64,000 nucleotides of DNA from Acarospora socialis (taxonomy: Eukaryota > Ascomycota > Lecanoromycetes > Acarosporales > Acarosporaceae): positions 1,431,001-1,495,000 of the forward strand of contig JAMYGW020000006.1 of NCBI GenBank assembly GCA_025617375.2, read 5' to 3'. Position 1 is the stretch's first letter. Each line of letters begins with the position of its first letter. Position numbers and translations under genes: made by a program. The notes beneath the pieces were generated by a model. That model worked only from the letters and a program-made list of their open reading frames with translations. It was not told the DNA's origin and searched no databases. Shown piece by piece: positions 44,539-55,593 of the stretch.

Positions 44539-45963
44539 CTAATCCGTCATCCAGGCGGCGACGCGATTCGTGCCGAAGCGGGCCGCGAACCGGAGGCCCG
44601 TGCCGCCCATGGGGAAGTAGCTGACCAGATACCAGAGCAGGGCGGCGAGTTGGGCGATGGAGGAGATAAGGGTGAGGAGGGTGCTGTGGAGCTGGTGGTG
44701 GATGGGATCGGTTAGCTTGAAGACGTCTAGCTTGACGATGTTTTTTTTTTTTTTTGGTATTGTGAAAGAAATCGAACGAAAAGTTGTAGTTTGAAAGTAA
44801 TGGAACAGAAAATGAAGGCGATGGGAAGCGCGATGAGAGAGACGGTGGACTTACGCCGACGGCAAAGTAAAGGGTCAGCGCGATGGAACCAAAGTAGGCG
44901 GCTGTGAAGGGAAGGCGTGGCGTGGAGAGGAGGTGTTTGGCGTAGGTGAGAGGGCCCATGAGGACGGCCCATGATGCGAGAAAGAGGACGGAGCCCATGG
45001 ACCATCTGTTCGTACATGGCAAACGTCAGCGATGCCTGGAGTTCAAAGAGTGATGACGACACCGCTGTTCTATCTTGAGACAATGTGTCAACGCTCGAAA
45101 CGAGACAGTCATCGACAACCTCGACCCTTGTCGAGGCAAAGGTCGCGAGGTGAGACACCGGTCAAAGGCAAGCCAAAACGAGGCATCCAGTACGGCGCGG
45201 TCAGGAAAACCATGTAGGCAGTCGAGACATGCTCCGGCTTCTGCTGCGGCGACCCGACCCCGTTCAAGCCTCATGATGCGGAGACAACAAGGGTGGGGGT
45301 ATGATAGAGGGGAGAGAGGGCGAGACAGAAGAGTGGCGCGTGCAAGTCGCACTGTCATTTACATCCAGGTAGGGTTTGGCGCGTCGAAGCAAACGGGAGG
45401 GGTCGGGATACGTACAAGATGGCGAATTTGCGCGGCTTGAGCGACAAAACCGGGAACAAGGCGAAGCAGATGACGAAGCAGGCCAGAGCGGCTAGGTTGA
45501 AGGCGCCGAAGATGAGAAGGCGATCCCATCGACTCACTGTATCGTCGAAAAGGGAACAAATCATTAGCGTGCATTCCGGACCGTGTCTCTTTGTCTTGTC
45601 TCTCTCTCGCCGCTATGCTAGAAGGTGGGGTGCATGATCATATGCGTGTGATAACGGCGGATACGCAGGAACTGGGTTCTTATCACGATAGATGGAAGGG
45701 AAAAAGCTGGAGTGCATAAGATCGCGCTCACATGCAAACCATCCTTCCTCCTCTTCCCTCCGACTCGGAGCAGGTAATGGCGCTCCAGGGTTCTCGTGTG
45801 TCGGTAGCCTGACGTATCCCCCGTCCCCGAAGGGGTTTAGTGACCTCAACCTCGACAGGATGGGTGTCGACGAGGAGGAGGTGGAGGTGTTGACCGGTAT
45901 ATCCGTATCCCTCCGTGACCAGCCCAGCGAGTTCATCGAGTCGCGAAAGGTATTGGAAGCCAT
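44539..45963 (-). CDS. SFT2: SFT2-family vesicle transport protein
   Basis: Predicted exons 45963-45732, 45536-45416, 45005-44855 and 44691-44539; about 218 residues, the usual Sft2 length (215 in yeast). A cytosolic Ser/Thr-rich N-terminus leads to EEGWFALSRWDRLLIFGAFN. Four membrane segments follow: LAALACFVICFALF, then WSMGSVLFLASWAVLMGPLTYAKHL, then FTAAYFGSIALTLYFAVG, and SIAQLAALLWYLVSYFPMGGTGLRF. Sft2 acts in retrograde endosome-to-Golgi vesicle fusion. The three introns (195, 410 and 163 bases) are much longer than others in the window; the last contains a run of 15 T. Joining them restores the conserved blocks in phase, so the model is good despite the unusual lengths. Confidence 0.9.
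44741..44755. repeat. Homopolymer T15 inside an SFT2 intron
   Basis: Fifteen consecutive T on the plus strand (A on the sense strand of SFT2) within the third intron. Confidence 0.9.
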
Positions 45964-46403
45964 GTTTGCCCCCGACCGTCGAGATCTCGGACGTCAACGG
46001 GAGGCTGCAACCGAGCTGCACACCACCAGGGCTTTATGGTTTATTTTCCCTTTCGTTGACGGTATCAGCGTCGTCTGGATTAAGTAATGGGATGGTCCGT
46101 GGGTGGATTGGAGAAAGTATGCCGGCAGATCAACGTGCAAGGTGCAGCGCAGTAATGCGAGCGTTTCGTGCAGATGATATGTTGCTAGGGTATCCAGTGA
46201 GAGAGTCCAAGTACGAGCGACAGACCGAGATTGCTGAAATCGTCTGCCTGCAGGAGGTTGAAGGGGTGGTGGTCAGGACCGAGTATCCAATGAGAGGGAT
46301 GAAATCCGTTGTGGATGCGTGCAAGGAGAGGCTCGTGACTTGGAGGCTGCTGATCTTGGTTTGATAGCTGTAGACACTAAAGGATATCTCAGTCTAATGG
46401 CGG

Positions 46404-46441
46404 TAAGGTAGGTATGTAGGTTAGATACCTTACCTACCTTA
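46404..46441. repeat. Perfect 11-base inverted repeat of the TACCTACCTTA motif
   Basis: TAAGGTAGGTA at 46404-46414 pairs with TACCTACCTTA at 46431-46441 over a 16-base loop. Related TACCTTACC-type words recur in other intergenic parts of the window. Confidence 0.8.
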
Positions 46442-46684
46442 ATCATGCCATGGGGGAATGGGATGGGAAGGTATAAAGGATGGAGGTGCCACGGACACAG
46501 ACAACAAGTACCTGATGTACTCGTAGGCTATGTACTCGTAATACCCTACCTTACCTTATCGATATGGAGTTAATCAACGGAGGGATGGAGCCAAGCAAGG
46601 TGATGATTGGATTGGTCAGATGATCGAGGCCAATGGGGGATGGAGAGACTTTGAAGAGACAAAAAGACATCAATGATCACGGAG

Positions 46685-46700
46685 TATTATTATTATTATT
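46685..46700. repeat. TAT/ATT trinucleotide run
   Basis: Five TAT/ATT units in non-coding DNA. Confidence 0.8.
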
Positions 46701-47343
46701 CACGTACACCCTCCCGCAAGCGCACAAACCGAGGTTTGAAATTGCACTCTGCGTCTGCGTCTGCACACCTTCTTGTCTCTCGTTGTACGAGTAACGAGTA
46801 AGGTAGGTATTGTCCGACAATGACGATGATGTCGACAAATTCCTTGACTCTTACGCGCACATCTTGCACTGACTTCATCTAGGAGTATTTGGATGTGTAA
46901 GGTACATATCTGGCCTGACATACCTTACCATACCTTCCCTATTACGAGGGACGCGCCATCACGGGCAATTCTGGGGCCGCATCTTCCGTTGAAGCCAGCC
47001 CCGATCGGGAGATAGCTTGGAGTTAGCGGAGAGTTTTGGTTGGGATGTTTCAAGCGTTCATGCGCCACATCTTCTCGCTCCTTTCCTTGTTGGGAAGCGG
47101 TAAGGGTAAGTTTCAAGGTTGGCTTCGACGGAGGGCAGTATTAAATATTTATTTCCTCACCTGCCTTGATGTACTGACTTGCCCTTTGAAACAAATGAAT
47201 GCCTTGAGGGCAGGTGGTCGACGAATGGGATACTTGGGATGATCCATACCTTAGATACGGATAACGAGAATAACTCGATTACCAAGACTGCGTACTAATC
47301 AGAATCATAAGGTAATGAGTCACATTGGTCCAAAGAGGTCCAA

Positions 47344-47369
47344 GTCTCGAGTCTCGAGTCTCGAGTCTC
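47344..47369. repeat. Heptamer tandem repeat (GTCTCGA)
   Basis: Three full GTCTCGA units plus GTCTCA; each junction forms the palindrome CTCGAG. Confidence 0.85.
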
Positions 47370-50165
47370 ACTGCCATCATGGGATATCTCGAATGATACA
47401 TGTATCCTCGTTACTGATACCCTACCCTCCTACACACTCCACATCTGAGACCCCGTCAAATGCACTTCCTCGTAGATTTTATTATATATCGGCTCAGGGA
47501 TTGCGCTCTCGACCGGGGTTAAGGCATTCCAGTACGACGACACCATACCCTACCAGTCCTCGTACATATCTTAACCTCCATGCCCACGGTCGAATGACAG
47601 CTGCAGCATCAGCGCCCCAACCGCCGCCCCCCTCCACCGGTCCTCGTTCAGCAGTCGATCGCTAGTTCCATTAGCACAGGAAGGCAATCGATGCGATTCG
47701 AGAGATAAAAGATAAAGCTGAAGCCGACGCCATGCCATGCGTATGCCTCTGCTTCCTTGATGCTTGATGCTTTTTGGTCTCGCCCATGCTACTACCTACC
47801 TACTACCTATGCATGCTTGATGCTCCCGCCTGAAGCGAGTCGACTCAACTACCTTACAGTACTCCCGCAGCTTTTGACCTTGCATTATTGCATCTTCTTT
47901 CTCTCTCCTTCCCTGCTTCGATCGACAGCCGGTCTGCTTTCTGGTCTCTGTCGTCGACTTAGTTGCAGTAGGTCAGTCTCTTGTGGCTACTCTACCGGTC
48001 TGCCAATAAAACGAGACCATATTCCCACCGCCCTTCCTCTCTCCCTCTTCATTCGTCCACTCTGACTTTGAACTTCAGCGACAAATCATCGTCGATGAAA
48101 GCAGATAACTGACTTCTCTCCGACGAGAACTCTAGGCCCGAGAAGCCGCACGACATCAACACCAACGATAAGTGCAACATCAACATTCAACGTCAACAAC
48201 GTCCCTCCCTCTCCTGTCAGTATTATTATTTTCCTTTATCGTATCTTATCATATCAAATCATCTCGTCCAGTCGAAATTCACCGCCGGAACGCCCCGCAC
48301 TTGCCTGGCCGTGCCGATCATACCTGACCATACTTTACCTACCTTAACGTCGCTACTTCGGGAGCCGCCGAAACAAGCGAGGAGTCGATGTACTCTATAC
48401 TTGTACGGCTTGACACAAACGACCAAAGTGCAATACCGACTTCCTCTACGGATAACCCGTAACTTAACATCCTCTCCCTCTCCGGTCATATCTGACTTAA
48501 TCATTCACTTCGACACCGAACCTTACCACCGACTGTATTATTTATCCTCTATCCTCTATCCAACGAAGAGAGGAGGTTGATCGGACCGCTAACCATCACG
48601 TCTTACAGCGGCATCGTCTCCCACGTCCAAAACCGTCGGACCTGCAACCTTCTACCAACTCCACAATTCTTCGAAGCGTCCTCTTAACACTCAAGTACTA
48701 CCTACTCTAGACCGGCTGTTGGCAGTCAATCCCTACCAGTCTCCCCCGCCAACATCATCACCACCATTTCCATCCACCGATCTTAGCCGCTTGCTCTGCT
48801 CGTGAGCCTCCTTGCTCCACCGGCAAAAGCACACCCAGGGATAACTGGACCGAACCGGTGCGCGGCGTTTGCTCTTCGCATGAGGTGATCAGGCAAGGTT
48901 CCGCAATTTGCACAATAGCATTGATATCAATCGCCCGATATCACCGCCTGGCTATCTGCAGTCCTCTGCTGTTGCCCGTCGTCTCCACTGGAATTTGGCA
49001 GCGGCGAATCAGTCCGTCTTAGTAAGCATCTCTCCCGACTCGCAAAGATCGGTGTCTATGGGGCCTTGAGGGTACTATCGGAATTCAATTCTTCGTCGGT
49101 ATTGGTGGCAATCGCTACGATACAACCCTACTGTCATTTCTGCCTTTCTCCGTTTTTGTGCGAGGCACTCCACCGTACCCTGTGCACACACGGAAATTCT
49201 TCGTGGCCCCAGCGGCGTCATAGTGCAGCACGCACAGACTGTCTGGGCGTTTGATGCAACTCTGCGATCACTGTTATTGTGTCATTGTTTTTCTCTGCAT
49301 GCATCCTGGTTGCCCATGGTTCGCCCTGTTGCTCGGAATCTCGAGTGTTCCTCGACAAAGGATCCAAGGCTAATGTCGATTCTGGTATAGTCATAGAACG
49401 GCAACTACAACAAGCCGCTCCGGGACTTAGATATCTTTGAGAAAGTTGGGACTTTCCGCACGTTTCTCATTGGACCCATCTCCTCCGTCTTGGGCAGCTG
49501 GCGAACGCATCCTTCGTCATCTGTACGACAGTGCCTGGCCTTGCAGCATCAGTCGCGTCTCATTGGCTGAGTGTGCCCGCTACCACAGTACCACGCTTGT
49601 CCCAAAGCTCGCAACCTACCCGGACCAATCGGCCGCACCAATTTATGCGGACCCTTACTGTCGAGGGAATCCAACTCGACCGCAAACACCAAGAGTGAGC
49701 CGGCTTCAGACGCAAAGCTTTGCCAACTCAGCAAGCAATCTGCATCCCACTGAGGAGCACCTGGCGACTGTTCGGGTAAAGTATCGCCTGCGCTTGCAGC
49801 TTACGGCCCGCTTATGCAATTGCAGGTGCCGTGATTACGCTTTTGCTCAATCTACACCGCCTTCAACTTCCGGTGCCTTGCAAGGAACGATCGACCAGAT
49901 TCTCGCTGTGTTCCAGAATCATTCCAAGATCCCTGAAGCGATCTCGCTTGAAGTGGTTCCCTTACCTCTGGTGTTCGTCTTTGCGGCACCTAAACCGTTG
50001 TGCAGCTAGGGAAACCAGCATGCCAGTATCCTGTGAGTTGGCCCTACACCTAGCTCTCACGCAATTGGAGAACTCTTAAAGAGCCTCTCAAGCCCACTCA
50101 ATCTCATTCTTTCCTATCTCAATCCTGATTCTCGGTTCCTTGCCGTCTGAAACAGGAAGGCAACA

Positions 50166-52058
50166 ATGGTTCCCATGTTTGCTCACATATGTCGCTCTCT
50201 AGCCAACAGGAATTTTGATACCCACTTCTCCTCATTCGTCGCTCCCGGAAGCAAAGCGCAACCGAACGGCGACCATCACGTCGATCTCAACTCGGACGAA
50301 GGGCTCGATATTTTTAACAGCAGCGGAAACATGGCAGGGACCGGTACATCGAGCCCATTCATCAAAGACGAGCCAGAAGATCACGCGTTCGATTCGAATC
50401 CGTTCATGGCGAACCAACCGGGATATTCGATGAGTCCTCACCAGTTTAGCCAACAGTTCGGATCTCCTCACGGTGGAAACGGCGGGGCAATCGATCCATC
50501 GGAATTGACAATGCAGAACGGCAACTTTGGCCACTTCTCGTTTGGATCACAGCAGAATCTTTCCTCTAGCTTTACCATGGGCAATTCCCGGTTTGGCGAT
50601 GACGAATTGCTGGATCTCGATCTCGACGACTCACACCAACAGCAAGGTGGAATAAATGGAATTCATCACGATTTTGGCGGTTCTCCCAACCTACAATCCA
50701 GCAACGGTGGTGTGCAGAACTTCTTTTCGGATCACGGTCACGCTGAAGTGCCCTCGATGAACCATCAGAGCCAGACGAATCAGGTGTTCTCTCACACACC
50801 TGATGGTGCTCCAATCCAGAGTCCGTTCGTCCACGGCAGCTTCAATTACGCCCAGTTCGGTCAGATGCCTCAGCAGCTTTCCTCGCCTCGGGTCAATCCG
50901 GGCTCTGCGAACATTCACAGTGGATCATTCGAAAACAACTACATGAATGGCCGATCAAGGTCACACGTCCCTCACGGCTTGGATCGGAGCGCATCAGACA
51001 CCCGACATCCTATGACGCCCAAGACACCAGCATTAGGCGGTTTGCACCTTGGCACTCCCGAATCAGGCAGCTTCCCCTCCCAACCCATCCACACCAGCAG
51101 CTTCAATCATCATCGACCGCAGAAGAGTCTCTCAAACCAATGGGACAGCACGCCGAATAGTGTACAATCCTTCATCGACTCACCTATATCTTCACCAGGC
51201 CACACGTCTCATCACGCACAGATATCTGAAATTTTAAAGTCTGGCAAACACGCGTCTCTCCCGGCCAAGGTTGACAACGGACATCAAGGCGGCGCAGTCC
51301 CAGCCTATCAGACCCAAGAGGCGAAGCGTCGACGCCGGCGAGAATCTCACAACATGGTGGAGCGCCGCCGTCGTGACAACATCAATGAACGGATCCAAGA
51401 ACTCTCCCACCTCGTCCCACAACACCGTCTCGAAGATGAGAAAGTACGTAAACATCTGGTCAATAACTCTCCGCTCTCTCCGACCATAGGCGCTACTGGG
51501 ATAAGCCCACCGCATGCCACCTCACTTCTTGCGAATGGTGGTAGACGAGCGACGGGGCCCGGTAACATCACGGTCGGCATTCCGATCGAAGAGAAGGACA
51601 AGGGTCCGAACAAGGGTGATATCCTGAATGGCGCTGTCAGCTGGACGCGTGACCTGATGTGGTCTCTCCATGTCAAGTTACAGCAGGAGTCCGAACTAGC
51701 CGACCTGATCACCTCTCTCGGCGGGACGTTCCCATTCGAGCAGACCGAAGAAGAAAAGCGAATGCGGACAGAGTTGCTCGATGCCATCGAAAACAACGGA
51801 GCCAGCAACTTCTCCTACTCTCGAGGACCGGGAAGTGGGTTAAGGGTTCCGAAGCATACCAATGTCGCCGGTGAAGCTCTGAATCAGATTGGCATGAACG
51901 GAACGTTAAGTCCGCAGAGTTTGAGTCCGGGCGTGCAGAGCGGTGGCAGTGGTGCCAACAGTGGCGGGCACGGCCAACCGCAATTCTGGAACCACGGTGG
52001 GCAAGGCGGTTTGAGCTTCAAGGAGGAAGACGAGTATGGAATGGACATGGGACAATAG
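50166..52058 (+). CDS. bHLH transcription factor with extended loop
   Basis: Single exon, 630 residues from the ATG at 50166. A long disordered N-terminus is rich in Gln, Asn, Ser, Gly and His, with an acidic patch DDELLDLDLDDS. The basic region and helix 1 are RRRRRESHNMVERRRRDNINERIQELSHLVP (about 385-420), with the His/Glu/Arg E-box-reading pattern. Helix 2 lies some 65 residues later (NKGDILNGAVSWTRDLMWSLHVKLQQ), so the loop is very long. The spacer VRKHLVNNSPLSP is in frame and resembles what I recall of filamentous-fungal homologues, so I treat it as coding, not intron. The C-terminus is Gly/Ser-rich, ending EEDEYGMDMGQ. The target genes are unknown. A later start at the MAGTGTSSPFIKDEPEDH methionine is possible. 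Confidence 0.88.
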   Translation: MVPMFAHICRSLANRNFDTHFSSFVAPGSKAQPNGDHHVDLNSDEGLDIFNSSGNMAGTGTSSPFIKDEPEDHAFDSNPFMANQPGYSMSPHQFSQQFGSPHGGNGGAIDPSELTMQNGNFGHFSFGSQQNLSSSFTMGNSRFGDDELLDLDLDDSHQQQGGINGIHHDFGGSPNLQSSNGGVQNFFSDHGHAEVPSMNHQSQTNQVFSHTPDGAPIQSPFVHGSFNYAQFGQMPQQLSSPRVNPGSANIHSGSFENNYMNGRSRSHVPHGLDRSASDTRHPMTPKTPALGGLHLGTPESGSFPSQPIHTSSFNHHRPQKSLSNQWDSTPNSVQSFIDSPISSPGHTSHHAQISEILKSGKHASLPAKVDNGHQGGAVPAYQTQEAKRRRRRESHNMVERRRRDNINERIQELSHLVPQHRLEDEKVRKHLVNNSPLSPTIGATGISPPHATSLLANGGRRATGPGNITVGIPIEEKDKGPNKGDILNGAVSWTRDLMWSLHVKLQQESELADLITSLGGTFPFEQTEEEKRMRTELLDAIENNGASNFSYSRGPGSGLRVPKHTNVAGEALNQIGMNGTLSPQSLSPGVQSGGSGANSGGHGQPQFWNHGGQGGLSFKEEDEYGMDMGQ

Positions 52059-52250
52059 CAGGGCCTCTCGTGATTGAAGTCCTTATCGCAGACCTCCGTG
52101 GTGGGTTGGCGGATTGATCTGATTGTCATTGGGCTGAACGCATCGGATGTCAGAGCCATTTACCCTTTGCTGCTGGGCTTTCTCTCTTCCCTTACCATCT
52201 TCTCATCACACCTTACACACATCTATTCCCTTTCCTGGTAATCGATCTCT

Positions 52251-52274
52251 CACACACACGCGCGCGCACACACA
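52251..52274. repeat. (CA)n-(CG)n-(CA)n dinucleotide run
   Basis: Alternating purine-pyrimidine tract of 24 bases in the 3' flank of the bHLH gene; such tracts can adopt Z-DNA. Confidence 0.85.
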
Positions 52275-53106
52275 TCTGCACCCATCATCCTCCAATCTTT
52301 TTCGCGGAATCACATTTTCATTTTTGTCGTCTTCATCAACTGCATAGCACGAGTGTTCCCGGTGTTGATTTCCTTCTTCCCATTTATCCCTCGCGTTTCT
52401 CGATTTCCCCATTTACCTGGTCGGTCGGGCACGAATGATACCTCTTTTGCAATCCGATCTTCTCGCTCCCTTTGCTCTTTCTTCCATCTTTTCATCTACG
52501 TTCATGGCTAGGGTTTACCGGGGCAACACATCCGAGTTGGGCGTTCTCATTCAAGGCACCCGGGAGGAGTTGACATATTTTAACTTGCTCGTCGTGGCTG
52601 TACGGTTTCTACGGGCATTTCCATTTTATTTCACCTACCTTGCGCGCCTCACCTTACCTTAGGTACTTAGCTAGCTTGGCTCGCAAATAATATCCGGGCA
52701 ATAATATCCCCGCCATATCTGATAACTCTGTCGCCTTGTTCATCCTCTGAGTGAAAGAATCTATCCCCCAAACCGACCAACCAACCAACTACGCCACATC
52801 GATATAGTAAGCATCGAACAACTTCCACTCGCCCATCTATGCCTTCTAGCTAGTTAACTAGCTCGTCTAGCCCAAGACATAGCTCTCAGCTACCTTCCTC
52901 TTCCTCGTCGTGACTACAAAGGTACCGTAGAGATGTAAAACACAAGCTCCTCACCAATCCCTTGCGCAAACCGCCGATAATCCAGGATAAGACCATCGGT
53001 TGAAATACCCCAAACGCGCACTCAACGCATTTTCCACATGTCTAGACTCTCCTCTCCCCTCACCTCGTCCCAGCCATCCGCACCATCACCCCTTCTTCCC
53101 TCCACC

Positions 53107-53172
53107 CCTCCCCTTTTCCACCTCTCCCCTTTTCCGCCTCTCCCCTTTTTCCACCTCTCCCCTTTTCCACCT
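53107..53172. repeat. 16-base pyrimidine-rich minisatellite
   Basis: About four copies of CTCTCCCCTTTTCCAC with single differences, less than 100 bases beyond the NPR3 stop codon. Confidence 0.8.
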
Positions 53173-53261
53173 CTCCCCTCCCCTCCCCTCCACTCCCTTT
53201 GGCCCCCACTCCCCACCCACCATCCGCCTTCCAACCAACCAACCAACCAAACAAACCCACC

Positions 53262-55593
53262 TCACCACCCCCTCCAAATCCGCAACACCCCACCCCCCTC
53301 CATCACCCCCAACAGCGCCACCACCCGCTTCCTTTTCAACCCCTCTCGCACCGCAATCTTCTCCAGCGCGTGCTGGCCGTTGAAGTATTTCGTCCAGGAC
53401 CGCCACGTCTCGCTGATCTCGGACGCCGTTATGGGTGGGGGGACGGGTGTGCCTTGGTGTTGCTGGTCGGGAGAGGGACCAAGGGAAGGCGAGCGGGCGG
53501 AGACGAGCGAAGGGAGGTGGTGGGTGCCGATGTGGGCGATGTAGCGTGACTCGAGGTCGAGGGATTTGTGCGGGTCGACGATGAGGGAGGGGTGGAAGGG
53601 TGCGGCCGATGGCGGTGGAGGTGCGTCTGGGGTTGGATCCGGGACGCGGGGATCGTGGCCGTTGTCTGTCGGGGACATGACGGTGGTGGAGGTGCGGCGA
53701 GACGGAGAACGAGAGGGAGACAAGGACGTCTGTTGTGCTTCTCGCGGCGCTTGTGTCTGTCCTGCAGCCGTCGAGTCCGACGCCATGGACGCGGCTTTCG
53801 TTTCTCTCTCCATCTCCTCCGCAACAGCAGCCTTGACCTCGGCCGGCACCCTGATCCACGCGAACGTGCGCAGCTGCGTCACCCACCCGCCGCGCAGCAG
53901 CCAGGCCAAGATGTCGAAATAGGCCTCCTTGTGGTCCTTGCTGGGAATGACGTTCCCGTACGACTTCGCCGGCCCGGACAGCATGGACAACATCTTCGGC
54001 AGGCTGGGCAGGGTCGGGAACCTCGCGGCGTAGAGTGGCGCCGCGGACGCGAGGGCGCGCATGTCGGCGTTCGGCGAGACGATGTACGTGTCGCGCTGGT
54101 GCAGGGGCGGGACGGCGCGGGCGCGCCGCCAGTAGATGAGGTGCGAGGCTAGGAACTGGATGTCCGGGAGGGGGATGTTGCGCGTGGCGGCGATCTGGGC
54201 GAAGGATTTGGTGGGGGTGGACGAGCGGATGTAGTGCGTTAGTGGCCCCGCTAGCTCGCCCGCGGATTGCTCGATGTCTTTGAGGATGCTGGCTTCGTCG
54301 TCGAGGAGGAGGAGGGCGAAGTGGCGGGCTAGGTTGGTGTTTTCGGTCGTGGGGTCGTCGGGCAGGGAGGTGGCGGTTGTGAGCCAGAGACCGGGCAGGG
54401 AGGGTTCGGTGGCGGTGGGGAGGGTGGAGGTGGATGTTGGGATGGGGATTTGTAGGGAGAGGCTGAGGGTCGGGGAGAGGCGGATTTGAGCGATGTGGGA
54501 TCTGGAGATGCTGGTGTAGAGGGTGGAGATTGCTCTGGCGAGGCTGGATTGCGAGAGGATTTGGGTCCAGAGAGTCGACGTGGGCGTCTCTGTGTGGTTG
54601 CGTTAGGCATGAGTAGATGAAAGTGGAGTGTAGGGAAAGCATACTGGATTCTTTGGCTTTCTCCTTAAGTTTGAGAATCTGCTTGGATTCCTTCCAGACG
54701 TAATCGGACCGTGCCTGCTCCCACTTCAATGCCCTGGAAAACTTCTTCACCACATTCTCGTACATCTCCCTGACTCGTAAGTGGTACTCCAATGCCGGCG
54801 GACTCATGACGAATATCACATTGAACATGGTCATGGAATCCTTCCTCTTTCCCGTGGCCGGTGTCTTCTCATCTTGTATTTGCACTTCCTCTTTCACACC
54901 ATTATTGACCAACTCCTCTACCGCCGTGTCATGCCCTGACGTCTCCTCCGGCTCCTCACTGACCTCCGGGTCCGTCTTCTTGGCGTGCTCCAACTTTTCC
55001 CTCGCCGGATCATCGCCCTTGTCCTCGCTACTATTATCCAGACTGCCCTTCTTCCTCCTCTTCTCCCTCCTCTTCCGCCATCCCCCATCCTCTCTTACGA
55101 ATACCGGCCAGCCCAGGAAGACCAGCTGATCGAGCGTCATCTCGAAGCGGCGTTTATGGAACGTCCGCAACGGACAGAGTAAGGTCCCTAGCCCGTCAGT
55201 GCCGAAGCCAAGCACGGTCTCCCACGCTGGGCTTTTGTGCTGTCCTTGCTCGCGGTGCCTCTCGTTCTCCTCCACGTGAAGGTCCTCGAGGTCGTCGTCA
55301 TCCCGTTCTTGGTATCTGGACCTCTTGTAGCTTCCTCGTGCATTACCACTCATAGGATCCCAACGTGCACCGTTGAATGCGGTGCCGTCATCGTCCGAGC
55401 TCCACAACTGATCCTCGTCACTGGAGGAGATGTCTGCTGTATTTTGACGCGTGCGGCGGGACGTCTTGGAGGATGGTGAGGCATCTGCGCCCGCGTTGGG
55501 AGGGTAGTGGAAGACGAAGCGGGGACCTGCGCGAGATTTGACGACAAGAAGAATCGCGGCAAGGCATGGATTTGGGGGGAGTGGAGCAGACAT
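53262..55593 (-). CDS. NPR3: NPR3, subunit of the SEACIT/GATOR1 complex
   Basis: Predicted exons 55593-54645 and 54589-53262 (55-base intron with a CCTAACGC branch site); about 758 residues. The N-terminal longin-like part starts LAAILLVVKSRAGPRFVFHYPP, followed by an acidic insert and the family block GFGTDGLGTLLCPL, FHKRRFEMTLDQLVFLGWPVF and SMTMFNVIFVMSPPALEYHLRVREMYENVVKKFSRALKWEQ. After the intron come WTQILSQSSLARAI, PLPDIQFLASHLIYWRRARAVPPL and a C-terminal winged-helix region with HALEKIAVREGLKRKRVVALLGVMEG. NPR3 with NPR2 forms the GTPase-activating complex that lowers TORC1 activity when amino acids are scarce. The exon 2 middle contains a disordered Ser/Pro insert. Confidence 0.93.

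Larger units (their letters stand above)
45964..50165. promoter_or_regulatory. 4.2 kb region without a convincing gene, upstream of the bHLH gene
   Basis: No reading frame here has recognisable motifs or a spliceable context. It separates divergent SFT2 and the bHLH gene. The right part (about 47.7-50.1 kb) is pyrimidine-rich and has many short ATG-started frames, as expected for a long leader with introns. Local structure includes the TACCTACCTTA hairpin (46404-46441), two ATGTACTCGTA direct repeats near 46514 and 46529, an ATT run (46685-46700) and (GTCTCGA)4 at 47344. A fast-evolving or non-coding RNA gene cannot be excluded. Confidence 0.5.
52059..53261. other. Intergenic region between convergent genes, 1.2 kb
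   Basis: 3' flanks of the bHLH gene and NPR3. It holds a CA/CG dinucleotide run (52251-52274) and a pyrimidine minisatellite (53107-53172). Open frames within the minisatellite are low complexity and not called. Confidence 0.55.

Noticed and set aside
49437-50009. 190-codon frame immediately before the bHLH gene
   Set aside because: It has no ATG at its start and no recognisable domain; more likely leader sequence.
51444-51489. Possible 46-base intron (GTACGT...CATAG) in the bHLH domain
   Set aside because: Removal shifts the frame into an early stop, and the in-frame reading gives a spacer that resembles other fungal members as I recall them.
53086-54640. Continuation of the first NPR3 frame without splicing
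   Set aside because: After about 54645 it becomes His/Pro/Arg-rich low complexity; the spliced frame restores the NPR3 C-terminus.
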